From Polaribacter filamentus (GTDB lineage: Bacteria > Bacteroidota > Bacteroidia > Flavobacteriales > Flavobacteriaceae): a stretch of 64,000 bases of DNA. The notes below the pieces were generated by a model. The model had not been told where the DNA came from, searched no databases, and was given only the letters and a program-made list of their open reading frames with translations. The stretch is taken from contig NZ_MQUA01000013.1 of the NCBI RefSeq assembly GCF_002943715.1, forward strand, positions 3,051,501 to 3,115,500, written 5' to 3'. Below, one piece after another: positions 25,337 through 34,651 of the stretch. Both the position numbers and the translations under genes were made by a program. Positions within the stretch are counted from its first letter, which is position 1. Each line of letters starts with the position of its first letter.

Positions 25337-26292
25337 TGAGTTAGTCATTTAATTTCCGTATATTATAACCTTTAAAACAAGAGATATGGAACAATTTGAA
25401 GGTCAAGATATACTAAACTTTATAAAAGAATTACCAAATGATGCTGCGTGTAAAGCGTATTTAGCCAAAATAAAATGGCAAGATGGATTTACTTGTATGA
25501 AATGTGGTCATACCAAAGGCTGTGAAAAAGTAGATTATAGATACCATTGTTATAACTGTCAACACGTAGAAAGCGCCACTGCAAACACCTTATTTCATAA
25601 AGTTAAATTTGGATTGCAAAAAGCCTTTTGTGTGGTTTTTGAAATGAGTACAAGTAGTAAAAGTATTTCAAGTATTCAAATGGGAAAACGTTTTAGCATT
25701 CGCCAAGGAACAGCGTGGTATTTCATGCAAAAAGTGCGTAAAGCAATGAAAAGCAGTCAAAAATATCCTTTAGAGAAATTAATCCATGTTGATGAATTTA
25801 CTGTTGGAGGGAAAGAAGAAGGCAAACAAGGAAGAAGTTATGATACGAAAAAGAAAAAGGCTGTTATCGCAGTAGAATTAACAGATGGCAATAAAGTTAA
25901 AAGAGTTTATATCAGATCCATCAAAGACTATTCTGCAAAATCATTAACCCCGATATTTGAAGAGCATATAAGTACATCTGCTAAAATAGTAACTGATAAA
26001 TGGAGAGGTTACCAACCTTTAAAAGAGATGTATGACATTGACCAAATATATAGTAATAATGGTGCTAATTTCAAACAATTACACATTGTGATTATGCAAG
26101 TTAAGTCATGGTTGAGAGCAATACCAACCCATGTAAGTAAATGGCATATTCAAGCATACTTTGATGAGTTTTGTTTTAGAATTAATCGATCTCAATTTAA
26201 AACCAGCATATTTCATAAAACGATTAATAGAATGGTAGAAAGTAAACCAATATATCAAAATCAAATAAAACAGACGCTAAGCGTATAACTCA
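25337..26292 (+). mobile_element. IS1595-family insertion sequence, copy 1 (956 bp)
   Basis: Ends TGAGTTA...TAACTCA, flanked by a 10-bp direct repeat AGTTATTTAT (25327-25336 and 26293-26302). Copy 2 at 60803-61758 has the same length and at least three single-base differences. The insertion lies in the 3' part of the methyltransferase gene. Confidence 0.93.
25386..26288 (+). CDS. IS1595-family transposase (ISXO2-like), copy 1
   Basis: A 300-residue transposase with an N-terminal zinc ribbon (CMKCGHTKGC, then CYNC) and an ISXO2-like DDE core with LIHVDEFTVGG, AKIVTDKWRGY and YFDEFCFRINRSQ. The reading frame is complete. It ends within the right terminus and differs from copy 2 by T/M five residues from the end... 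the change lies in IKQTLSV versus IKQMLSV. Confidence 0.93.
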   Translation: MEQFEGQDILNFIKELPNDAACKAYLAKIKWQDGFTCMKCGHTKGCEKVDYRYHCYNCQHVESATANTLFHKVKFGLQKAFCVVFEMSTSSKSISSIQMGKRFSIRQGTAWYFMQKVRKAMKSSQKYPLEKLIHVDEFTVGGKEEGKQGRSYDTKKKKAVIAVELTDGNKVKRVYIRSIKDYSAKSLTPIFEEHISTSAKIVTDKWRGYQPLKEMYDIDQIYSNNGANFKQLHIVIMQVKSWLRAIPTHVSKWHIQAYFDEFCFRINRSQFKTSIFHKTINRMVESKPIYQNQIKQTLSV

Positions 26293-26959
26293 AGTTATTT
26301 ATATGTAAAAATAATTCCCACTCATTTTTGGTAAAAGCTCTAACTTCGGATGAATCTTTTGCAATTAGTTTTGTTTTATTTGCGTTTATTTCATAATATT
26401 TTGCATCCCAAATAAACATTAAATTTTCGGATGTATTGGTATTAAAAAAACTTATTCTTTCGTATTTTTTCTGATGAAAGGCAGCCGTGTGTTTCACCTC
26501 TTGACCACCTTTTATTTCTTTAAAAAATCGGCTAGCATCTATAAAATCAAAACACAACAATCCGTTTGGTTTTAAATTTTGATGAATCGATTTTAAACAG
26601 CCAGAAATGTCTTTGTTTGATAATAAATAGCTAGAAGTTCTGCCAGTAATTAAAATACTTTCAGTTTTATTTTTTAATGAAAAATTTGTCATATCACCTA
26701 AAATAAAATTGTTTTCAGGATTTTTAGATTTGCAAAGGTTAATCATGTCTAAACTATAATCTAAACCACTATACACATACTTGTTATCAATAAAAATATT
26801 TGCTAAGTTGCCCGAACCACAACCAATTTCTAAAACTTGGTTCTTTTGATGTTGCTTTAAAATAGCACTATAAAAAGTAAACTCCTCTTTATAATCTATA
26901 AATGTTTGATACATTTCATCATAAATTTTTTCAAATCCGTTAGAATACAAGCTTTGCAT
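26261..26959 (-). pseudogene. Class I SAM-dependent methyltransferase, C-terminus cut by the IS
   Basis: The likely start is 26959 (MQSLYSNGFEKIYDEMYQTF). SAM loop VLEIGCGSGNLANIF, YSGLDYSLDMINLC, FILGDMTNF and FDFIDASRFF mark a Rossmann methyltransferase. The frame now ends in IS-derived residues (SYTLSVCFI). Deleting the IS and one AGTTATTTAT copy restores 24 more codons (FKLVEFIDRKSY ... VVVAKKI) ending at 25253, 246 residues in total. The lost part is the last strand/helix, so activity is doubtful. It was cotranscribed with the GNAT gene. Confidence 0.85.
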
Positions 26960-26989
26960 ATCTGTGATATTTTTAAAATAAAGATAAAA

Positions 26990-27019
26990 AAAATGCTGCT
27001 TTAAAAAAAGCAGCATTTT
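26990..27019. terminator. Hairpin terminator upstream of the methyltransferase gene
   Basis: Perfect 13-bp arms AAAATGCTGCTTT (26990-27002) and its complement (27007-27019), with A/T tails on both sides. It probably ended a minus-strand transcript from a gene that has since been replaced by the IS at 27041-28092. Confidence 0.65.
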
Positions 27020-27040
27020 AATAATTCAAATAATAAATTT

Positions 27041-28092
27041 TGGCTAAGTTCTAAATTAAATATGTGTTATCTTAGCAAAAAAGAACATTTATGATACCAT
27101 CTGATTTTAGAGATTATTTTTTGAGCAGTAGCTTAATTATCCAACAAGATATTGTAAACTCTTTACTGTCTTTATCAACATCGGGTTCACATTTAGAAGA
27201 AGATAAAGAACGAAAAGCAGTTACTTGTCCTCATTGTAAAAGCGAACGCATACGTGCAAACGGTACATTAAAAGGCGTACAACGCTATTTGTGTAATGGT
27301 TGTGGTAAAAACTTTAGTGAAACGACAGGGAAATTTTGGTTTGCATTAAAAAAGAAAGACAAGATTAACAAGTATCTTTATTGTTTACTATCGGGCTATA
27401 GTATTAGAAAAAGTGCAAAGGAAACAGGAATCTCAATTCAGACCTCATTTGATTGGCGTCATAAATTATTAACCTCATTTTCTAGCGTTTCAGTATCCGA
27501 ATTTGAAGGTATTGTAGAGAGTGATGATTTGTTTTTTCCAATTTCAGAAAAAGGGAATCGTACTTTAGAAAGAAAACCTAAGAAACGAGGAGAAAAAGCT
27601 AGCAAAGCAGGTATATCTAATGAAAAAGTAGCCGTAATTGCTACCTGCGATCGTTCTGGAAATAAGGATTTTGAAGTGGTTACAACAGGACGAATTAGTA
27701 AAAAAGACCTAAACAAGGTGTATCAAGGTAAGCTCGATAAAGCAACAGTACTTTGCAGTGACAGTCATAGAAGTTATGCTGCCTTTGCAAAATCTAATAC
27801 AATTATTCATAAGAAGTTCAACGCATCAAAAGGACAGAAAACAGTTGATAAAATATATCATGTTCAGAATGTGAATAATATGGATATGAGATTGAGGAAA
27901 TTTATGGAATCCTTTAATGGTGTAGCAACTAAATATCTGCAAAATTATTTAAACTGGTTTTTGGTACTAGAAAAAATAAAGAATAAGACCAATAAAATGG
28001 CAACACTTGCTAGTATTGCATTAGCTTCTAATCAAGTCTGGATACAATTCAAAGAAATAGCTATAAACAATATGCTTTTTAGAACTTAGCCA
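27041..28092 (+). mobile_element. Second type of IS1595-family insertion sequence (1052 bp)
   Basis: Terminal inverted repeats TGGCTAAGTTCTAAA (27041-27055) and its exact complement (28078-28092). No target duplication was visible, so a flank has probably been rearranged. The right flank begins with a receptor-leader sequence (TTAGTTAATAAATGTG, 28096-28111). Confidence 0.88.
27091..28089 (+). CDS. IS1595-family transposase, second type
   Basis: A 332-residue transposase unlike the 956-bp element's. The zinc ribbon is CPHCKSERIRANG...CNGCGKNF, followed by a resolvase-like HTH (YSIRKSAKETGISIQTSFDWRHK) and ISXO2-like core residues in IVESDDLFFP and VLCSDSHRSYAAF, with late YLNWFLVLEK. It is complete. 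The stop lies inside the right terminal repeat. Confidence 0.9.
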   Translation: MIPSDFRDYFLSSSLIIQQDIVNSLLSLSTSGSHLEEDKERKAVTCPHCKSERIRANGTLKGVQRYLCNGCGKNFSETTGKFWFALKKKDKINKYLYCLLSGYSIRKSAKETGISIQTSFDWRHKLLTSFSSVSVSEFEGIVESDDLFFPISEKGNRTLERKPKKRGEKASKAGISNEKVAVIATCDRSGNKDFEVVTTGRISKKDLNKVYQGKLDKATVLCSDSHRSYAAFAKSNTIIHKKFNASKGQKTVDKIYHVQNVNNMDMRLRKFMESFNGVATKYLQNYLNWFLVLEKIKNKTNKMATLASIALASNQVWIQFKEIAINNMLFRT

Positions 28093-28095
28093 TTA

Positions 28096-28415
28096 TTAGT
28101 TAATAAATGTGTTTAATTAGGCCTTACTTCAGTAAAAAGAGAGAACCGATTTATTATATAAGACAGAAAAACAAAAAGGATACCCTAAAAATTTACTTTT
28201 TTTTCAAAGAAAACAACAAAAACCAATTAAATGTTTAATAGTTATAGTTTTAAATTCCATTTTGTATACTAAAATGAGCCGTTTGCTCCCATTTGTGTAG
28301 CATCTCATAAACCAACACTATCAGTAAAATTATTTTGTTTAGTTGGGTACATATTTAATAAGTTATTTAAAGGTAAAAAATAATTCCCATTCGTTTGTGA
28401 GTGTTAGTGCCTACT
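28096..28415 (-). pseudogene. Receptor leader, TonB-receptor tail and methyltransferase fragment (remnant 2)
   Basis: Reading right to left there are three pieces. About 28376-28415 is a methyltransferase fragment (NEWELFF), like the intact NEWELFLHINN. 28236-28375 is a receptor tail (NNLLNMYPTKQNN, FTDSVGL, stop, DATQMGANGSF, stop, YTKWNLKL). Then comes the promoter motif at 28153-28185 and a leader CACATTTATTAACTAA matching the one before the receptor at 31303. The methyltransferase-receptor junction falls at a shared AAATAACTT. About 250 bp (28123-28375) is a diverged direct repeat of 24304-24560. Confidence 0.8.
28153..28185 (-). promoter_or_regulatory. ECF-type promoter motif, orphan copy 2
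   Basis: Minus strand: GGGTAT (28180-28185), 15 bp, GTCTTATATAAT (28153-28164). It is followed by a shortened receptor leader cut off by the IS end at 28092. Confidence 0.6.
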
Positions 28416-28603
28416 TGATATACTATTTCCGATAAATTTTACTTTGACTCCTGCACAAGAAAGGTACTTTCGCTTACAAAATAAAATTGAATGCTTTCTA
28501 CTTATTTTCTTATAAATAAAAAAGTGCCACTCTTTCGAGTGGCACTTTTTATTAATCTAAATAAACCAATCATACTGGTATTGGTTTACCAGTTCGAAAT
28601 ATT
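28416..28603. other. Short AT-rich gap downstream of the distal TonB receptor
   Basis: Apart from the terminator at 28519-28550 nothing is recognisable here. Confidence 0.5.
28519..28550 (-). terminator. Strong terminator after the distal TonB receptor
   Basis: Perfect 14-bp arms AAAAAGTGCCACTC (28519-28532) and complement (28537-28550), loop TTTC. The A/T flanks allow work in both directions. It is 54 bp past the receptor stop. Confidence 0.85.
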
Positions 28604-31303
28604 TTAGAACGAGAATGCTAATTTTGTAAATATTCTTGTACCATCAATACCAAATTGAGTTGTTTGCCAAGGGTATTTAAATCTACCTACAAAATCTAAA
28701 TTTCTATCGTTAGGTACACCACCAGTTTTACTATATGCATCAGCAAAAGTATCTGGATACACATTAAATAAATTGTTAACCCCTACTGTAAGGTTTAGTT
28801 TATCTGTTAATTCATAACTAACGTTTATATCGGTTAAAGTTTTACCCCCAAAAGTTGCATCGTTAGAAGCATCAGAAGCGTGTCTATACGTTACCGATCC
28901 ATAATTCATAAAAGATAAACCTGCTGTAAGCTTGTCAATTCTATAATTTGCAGAAGCAATAATTTTTTGTCTTGGTCTCCAAGACTCAACTCTAGAAATA
29001 TCTTCTCTAGAAAAAATTGCATTTTGTAAATTATTATCTTCTATAAATTTTGGATAATTAAACCCTGTTACTTCTGTCTTATTAAAGTTGGCAGCAATGC
29101 TACCACTTAATATACCATCACCTAATTTAATATTATCATAACTAAATACTAAATCAATACCTTTAGTCCTAGTATCAATTGCATTTAAGAAAAACCCTGC
29201 GGCCCCTACATTAACAGCATCTAAAGTTTGATCTATAGGACTTGAAGGGTCCCCGGTTGGCGTTACTTGACCAGAAAGTGCAATTCTATCATTAACATCT
29301 ATCTGATAAAGATCTAAAGTAAAACCAAGTTTTCTAGTAATTCGATAAGAAATACCAGCACCAATGCTGTTAGAGGTTTCAGGGTTTAATTCAGGAATAC
29401 CCAATGCTCTAAGCGCTGGATCAGAGTTGTTAAGAATTCCGTTTTGTTGAATTCCGTTTGCAGTTAAAGTAGTTGTGATAGCTGTATAAAACATTTGGTG
29501 TAATGACGGCGCTCTAAAACCACTACTTACAGATCCTCTTACTGCTAGCTTATCATTATCAGTTTTCCATCTTGAATTTAATTTCCAACTTACGTTAGAC
29601 CCAAAATCTGAATAATTTTCAAAACGCAACGCTCCTCCAACTAAAAAAGACTCCGAAAGATCTGCACTTATATCTGTGTAGATTCCTATATTACTTCTAT
29701 AATCATCAGATGCATTCTCTGGCTTAAAACCACCAAAAGATTCAGAACCTGTTCTATCCGCTATATTTGGAGTAGCATCATTATAAGAAGCCAATTCGCC
29801 TTCTTCAGTTAAAAAACGTTCTGTTCTATGTTCTGCGCCAAAAGCTACAGAAATAGATCTATCGTCGTCTCCTTCAAAAGTTCTAACCACATCTAAATTA
29901 TTAACAACATGACTAAACTGATGAGCCCCATTATAAAAATCTGATGGACTACTTGCACCATATGATTGGTTAAAAGAATTATTAATATAATAATCAATTC
30001 TATTTTTACCCGTAGTTGAGCTCAAATCAAAATTCCATCCATTATAAACAGTTTTTATTCCTATTGCTAGGGTATTATCTACAATTTGAGGAGCCATTTC
30101 TGCTAAGAAAAAATCTTGTCCAGGATATATTTGTTGAAAACCACCTACCCAATAAGGAACTCTTGCAAATTGTGGTGCAGCGCCACTTCTGTTTGTTAAT
30201 GTTCCAAAAGAATATACTTCAGTTTCTGTTTCTTCATCTAATGTATATCCCATATTATATGAAAAATTCGTAATTGTCATATCCGGCGTACCAACTTGAA
30301 AACCTGCACTTGGGTTTTTATCCAGAAAAGCAGTTAAATCGGTTGTGTTAAAATCAGTTGCATCTGTAACGCCCCAATATCCCGCTTCATCTTCTACACT
30401 TGTAACAGTTCCTGCACGTTGTGTGCGTTTTGCATCAAAATAATTAAAAGTGAAATTTGCATAACCTTTATCTCTAATATTAACTCCAAAACCTGTTTCT
30501 AGTTGATATTGTTCTCCATCACCCTCACTAGTTACACTATAACTTGTATTTACAAATGGATCCATTGATTTTTTTAGGACTAAATTGATAACACCAGCTA
30601 CCGCATCTGAACCATATTGAGCAGCTGCGCCATCTCTTAAAATCTCAACGCGCTCTAATGCTGCTGAAGGAACAGATTTCATATCTACACCAACTTCACC
30701 TCGTCCAGGAGTTACATAACTATATACCAATGCACTCGCGTTCTTTCTTTTTCCGTTTACTAAAACAAGTGTTCTACTCGGAAATAAACCTCTAAGATCT
30801 GCCGGACTAAAATGAGCCCCAGCATCCGATACAGGTTGCTGCGTAGAATTATAAGAAGGTACTTTAAACATTAATTGCTGATCTAAAACTCCCTGACCTG
30901 TTTGTGTTAATTCAGATATTTTAATGTTGTCAATTGGTACTGGAGAATCAAAAGCAGTTCTTGGTTTCCCTCTACTACCAACTAAAATAATTTCATTTAA
31001 CGCGTTGTCTTCTTGAACAACAATTGTTAAGTAATCGCTATTCGCTACTTTTACAGATTTTGTTGCAAAACCCATTGAAGAAACAGTAATTATAGTTGGT
31101 AAACTTTTAACTGTAATAGAGAATTCTCCATTATCATCTGTGACAGTTCCATTTTTAGTTCCTTTTTCAACTACATTCATGTAAGGTAAAGTACCCCCAG
31201 AAGAGTCTGTAATTTTTCCTTTAATTGTTTGTGCCATGAAACCAAGAGGTATTAGGAACGTCATAGCCACGGTACATAGTTTTAATAAATATTTTTGTCT
31301 CAT
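28604..31303 (-). CDS. TonB-dependent outer-membrane receptor (899 residues)
   Basis: Signal peptide (TVAMTFLIPLGFMAQ), carboxypeptidase-regulatory-like domain (TIKGKITDSSGGTLPYMNVVEKGTKNGTVTDDNGEF), plug domain with LRGLFPSRTLVLVNGKRKNA and LERVEILRDGAAAQYGSDAVAGVINLVLKK, and a full 22-strand-type barrel closing in FTKLAFSF. It has no STN signalling domain, unlike its neighbour, so it is probably regulated rather than regulating. It lies downstream of the fecIR-receptor cluster and has its own ECF-type motif about 200 bp upstream. Its substrate is unknown. Confidence 0.92.
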   Translation of the reverse strand: MRQKYLLKLCTVAMTFLIPLGFMAQTIKGKITDSSGGTLPYMNVVEKGTKNGTVTDDNGEFSITVKSLPTIITVSSMGFATKSVKVANSDYLTIVVQEDNALNEIILVGSRGKPRTAFDSPVPIDNIKISELTQTGQGVLDQQLMFKVPSYNSTQQPVSDAGAHFSPADLRGLFPSRTLVLVNGKRKNASALVYSYVTPGRGEVGVDMKSVPSAALERVEILRDGAAAQYGSDAVAGVINLVLKKSMDPFVNTSYSVTSEGDGEQYQLETGFGVNIRDKGYANFTFNYFDAKRTQRAGTVTSVEDEAGYWGVTDATDFNTTDLTAFLDKNPSAGFQVGTPDMTITNFSYNMGYTLDEETETEVYSFGTLTNRSGAAPQFARVPYWVGGFQQIYPGQDFFLAEMAPQIVDNTLAIGIKTVYNGWNFDLSSTTGKNRIDYYINNSFNQSYGASSPSDFYNGAHQFSHVVNNLDVVRTFEGDDDRSISVAFGAEHRTERFLTEEGELASYNDATPNIADRTGSESFGGFKPENASDDYRSNIGIYTDISADLSESFLVGGALRFENYSDFGSNVSWKLNSRWKTDNDKLAVRGSVSSGFRAPSLHQMFYTAITTTLTANGIQQNGILNNSDPALRALGIPELNPETSNSIGAGISYRITRKLGFTLDLYQIDVNDRIALSGQVTPTGDPSSPIDQTLDAVNVGAAGFFLNAIDTRTKGIDLVFSYDNIKLGDGILSGSIAANFNKTEVTGFNYPKFIEDNNLQNAIFSREDISRVESWRPRQKIIASANYRIDKLTAGLSFMNYGSVTYRHASDASNDATFGGKTLTDINVSYELTDKLNLTVGVNNLFNVYPDTFADAYSKTGGVPNDRNLDFVGRFKYPWQTTQFGIDGTRIFTKLAFSF

Positions 31304-31694
31304 AAATAAATAAATTTTTAGTTAATAAATGTGCGCAGTAGGTCTTTGTCTTAAAGAAACGAGCTCGGGTAAGCAGCGCCATATAGATATCAAGGGAAAA
31401 AAACTATATTTTTGGTTTGATGAAAACCAACTGTTTTGAAAACCCTCTCTTGACCAGTAGTCTTAAGGGTATGCACTCTTAGAGTTATTTGCATTAAAAA
31501 GCACACACCCCTTTATTATATAAGACAGTAAAACGAAAAATATACCCTTAAAAATTGACTTATTTTTTAAAAAAATAATAAAAAGATAATTGTTATTTTT
31601 AAACTCCTGAAAGACAGTGTGTTTACAGTAAATTCTATAGGAGTAATTATTTCAACAAAAATATTAATGCACGGACTCGCAGAATTCTTTTAGA
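31304..31694. other. 391-bp gap: promoter and long leader of the distal TonB receptor
   Basis: Read leftwards it holds the ECF-type promoter (31515-31547), then about 210 nt of leader ending CACATTTATTAACTAAAAA before the ATG at 31303. The leader contains GGGTAT (31468) in the opposite orientation and some short inverted repeats, but no reading frame. The part nearest 31694 is the 3' flank of the upstream receptor. Confidence 0.5.
31515..31547 (-). promoter_or_regulatory. ECF-type promoter of the distal TonB receptor
   Basis: Minus strand: GGGTAT (31542-31547), 15 bp, GTCTTATATAAT (31515-31526), oriented toward the receptor at 31303. Same boxes and spacing as three other sites. Confidence 0.65.
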
Positions 31695-34631
31695 TTAAAG
31701 TTTTAAATTCAATTTTGTATAGTAAAACGAGCCATTTGTTCCCATTTGTGTAGCATCCCACAAACCACCACTATCAGTAAAAGTATTTTGTTTGGTTGGG
31801 TAAATATTTAACAAGTTATTAGCTCCTAATTGTACGTTAATTGTATTATTTAATTGATAACTAAAGTGTAAATCTGTTGTTATTTTTGGTTTATAAATAT
31901 CTGTTGCAGACTTTAACCTTTCAGTTTCAGAATTATTGAAATTAGATACATCTTGAGCTATTTGCCAATCAATTAATTTTATTTCACTAAATCTCGTAAA
32001 ATTTAAAGATGTTTTTAGTTTTTTGTATTGGTAATTAACACCAAGATTAAATTTACTTTTAGGAGCAGATGCTAATAAAAATTGTTGATCTCTTTCGCCG
32101 AAAAAAGTTTCTTTATCTAACATTTTATTTTTAATATCTGTAATAATCATATGATTAATATTACCAGAAACATCCAATGATAATTCACTGTTCTTCATTT
32201 TCCTCTTCCAATTTAAAACCAAATCTACACCCGTAGTTTCTGTATCTACACCATTTGCAAAAAATTGAACATTATCTATGCCTAAACCTAAATTTGAGGC
32301 ATCAAAATTACCGCTTAAAATAATTCTATCTTCAATAAATACATAATACCCATCAATCGTAACGTTAAAAGTTGGACTTAATTTAGCGGTAAACCCCAAA
32401 CTATAATTTACAGCTTTTTCTTCAGTTAACCTATCAATATCAAATCTTCGAGCAATTGGACTATTATTTGCTATTAAAAGTGATTCTGACGGGGTGTTTC
32501 CAATAAAATTTGTGAATGTTAAATTGTAATAACTTTGCGCCAAAGAAGGAGCCCTAAAACCGGTACTAAAAGACCCTCTTAAATTAAATTTTTGAGTAAT
32601 TTTATATCTAGATGCAAATTTATAATTCAAAGTGCTTCCGAAATCACTATAATACTCATAGCGCAGAGCGGCGCCAATCATAAATTTTTTAGAAAAATCT
32701 ATTTCCGTATCTAAATAAACACCAGAGTTTGATCTATTTCTATCCACTTCGTTTTCTGGAGAATAGCCGGGAAAACCTTGCGAGCCACCGGGTCTAATTT
32801 CGCCATTATACCTTTTATATTCTGACAGTGGAGTTTGCGAACTTACTAAATCCCCATTAATATCGTAGGAAGCATAAGACCCTTCTTCTCCAGAAAATAT
32901 TTTGTATTTATCTAATCTATATTCTAAACCCAAAGCAATATTAAACCCATACGTTTTTGCTAAAAAATATTTAGAAAAATCGATATTGGTTGTGTTTTGT
33001 ATTAATTGATGACCTCCAGCATCAAACTCTGTTGGAGAGTTTTCTTCTAGTGTAGCGTTTAATGTATTTTGAATAAAGTAATGAAAATTATTTCTTCCAA
33101 AAGTATTACTAACATCCACATTCCATTCTTTAAAACTTGTAAGCATTCCAAATGACACTGAATTATCTAAAATATTTGACGTAATCAAGGGGTTAAATCC
33201 TTTTGGATAGATATCAAGAACATTTCGTTCACTGTCAAGGTTTCTGGTAAAAGCAAAAGCCTCTGTATCTTTGTAATTAAAACCTCCATTGAAATATACT
33301 TTTGTATTTCTATAAATAGTGATTTCAGAATTTACAAAGATGCTTACATTTTTTACGGCAGCTTGTCCAAATTTTTCTCTTGCTGCAGTTGCTGGTCTTA
33401 TTGTGTTATCTGCAGATAATGCTTCGGCAGTAAAATTTATAAAACCTCCTTTGCTAATTTTTGTACCATAATTTAATCCTAACTTATAGGTAAAACCATC
33501 GACTCTATTCGGAAAAGTAGCATTGCTATCCGCATTATTAAAACCTAGCGTAGAAGTTACATTTAATTCATTATCCGTATCGTTCAAAACAATATTTAAA
33601 ACACCTGCAATTGCATCAGAACCGTATTGCGCAGAAGCGCCATCTCTTAACAATTCTATTCTTTTTATAGCAGAAATAGGAATTGCATTTAAATCGGTGC
33701 CAGAATTTCCTCTTCCTCTCGTTCCGTATAAGTTAATTAAAGACGCCTGATGCCTTCTTTTACCATTAATTAAAACTAAGGTTTGATCAGGTCCTAAACC
33801 CCTAATTGTTGCAGGGTCTATATGGTCTGCACCATCTGCGCCAGATTGTTTGGTTGCATTAAATGAAGGTATTGCATATTGCAAAAATTGATTTATTTCT
33901 ATTTGGCTGCTTTTTGTTGATGTTATTTCTATATCTATAAAATCTATAGCTACTGGTGTATCATTTGCCACTCTATTTTTATTTCTAGAGCCCACAACTT
34001 GCACTTCTTTCAATTCTTGACCAGCCAATAAAATAATTGTATTAAAAAGACCTGGTTTGAGTTTTAATGTTTTAGAATTGTGTCCTAAAAAACTAATTTC
34101 AATATTATTTTCTTTTTGAATTTCAAATTCAAAAGTTCCGTCTAAGTTTGTAGTTGTTCCTCCTAAAGATTCCTTTTCTTGCAAAGTGGCACCACTAAGC
34201 GGCATATTGTCTGAACTTAAAACGATTCCACGAACAATTACGTTATTTCTATTAAAGGTACTGTCAACAAAAAAATCATTAGAGTAGATAGTTTTTACTT
34301 TCGAAAGAAATTTATTTTCATCTAAGCCCTTTTTTGTGTAAATAACATAATAGTTATTTCCTAAATCATCAAATAGAAAAGGAGTAAGTTTTTTTAATAA
34401 AGAAATAGATTCTTTTAAAGTTAAGTTTGCAAAGCCTTTTTCTTGAATGTACTTATTGTTAAGTAAATTAGCATTGTACGTGAAGAATATTTTATACTTA
34501 TTACTAATTTCGTCTAATAATCTAGCTAAAGGAATTGTGTTTTTTTCGTGCTCTTGTGCACTTGTTGTTTGAAAAGTAAAAGTTACAAAAACAATTAATA
34601 TAAGTTTTATGAATACTAATTTTCTAACCAT
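31695..34631 (-). CDS. FecA-type TonB-dependent receptor with STN signalling domain
   Basis: A 978-residue outer-membrane receptor. Domains in order are a signal peptide (about 1-25), a secretin/TonB short N-terminal domain (about 30-110; PLARLLDEISNKYKIFF), a carboxypeptidase-regulatory-like domain (about 125-205), a plug with IRGLGPDQTLVLINGKRRH and IELLRDGASAQYGSDAIAGVLNIVL, and a barrel ending FYYTKLNLKL. The STN domain is the part that signals to an anti-sigma factor, which fits the FecR gene 20 bp upstream. Substrate unknown. Its last 70 residues recur as the two remnants at 24426 and 28236. Confidence 0.94.
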   Translation of the reverse strand: MVRKLVFIKLILIVFVTFTFQTTSAQEHEKNTIPLARLLDEISNKYKIFFTYNANLLNNKYIQEKGFANLTLKESISLLKKLTPFLFDDLGNNYYVIYTKKGLDENKFLSKVKTIYSNDFFVDSTFNRNNVIVRGIVLSSDNMPLSGATLQEKESLGGTTTNLDGTFEFEIQKENNIEISFLGHNSKTLKLKPGLFNTIILLAGQELKEVQVVGSRNKNRVANDTPVAIDFIDIEITSTKSSQIEINQFLQYAIPSFNATKQSGADGADHIDPATIRGLGPDQTLVLINGKRRHQASLINLYGTRGRGNSGTDLNAIPISAIKRIELLRDGASAQYGSDAIAGVLNIVLNDTDNELNVTSTLGFNNADSNATFPNRVDGFTYKLGLNYGTKISKGGFINFTAEALSADNTIRPATAAREKFGQAAVKNVSIFVNSEITIYRNTKVYFNGGFNYKDTEAFAFTRNLDSERNVLDIYPKGFNPLITSNILDNSVSFGMLTSFKEWNVDVSNTFGRNNFHYFIQNTLNATLEENSPTEFDAGGHQLIQNTTNIDFSKYFLAKTYGFNIALGLEYRLDKYKIFSGEEGSYASYDINGDLVSSQTPLSEYKRYNGEIRPGGSQGFPGYSPENEVDRNRSNSGVYLDTEIDFSKKFMIGAALRYEYYSDFGSTLNYKFASRYKITQKFNLRGSFSTGFRAPSLAQSYYNLTFTNFIGNTPSESLLIANNSPIARRFDIDRLTEEKAVNYSLGFTAKLSPTFNVTIDGYYVFIEDRIILSGNFDASNLGLGIDNVQFFANGVDTETTGVDLVLNWKRKMKNSELSLDVSGNINHMIITDIKNKMLDKETFFGERDQQFLLASAPKSKFNLGVNYQYKKLKTSLNFTRFSEIKLIDWQIAQDVSNFNNSETERLKSATDIYKPKITTDLHFSYQLNNTINVQLGANNLLNIYPTKQNTFTDSGGLWDATQMGTNGSFYYTKLNLKL

Positions 34632-34651
34632 TCACCCATTTAAAGTTACAC

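Noticed and set aside
27031..28108. TAATAAAT on both sides of the second IS1595-type element as a target duplication
   Set aside because: The two copies lie at unequal distances (2 and 8 bp) from the terminal repeats.
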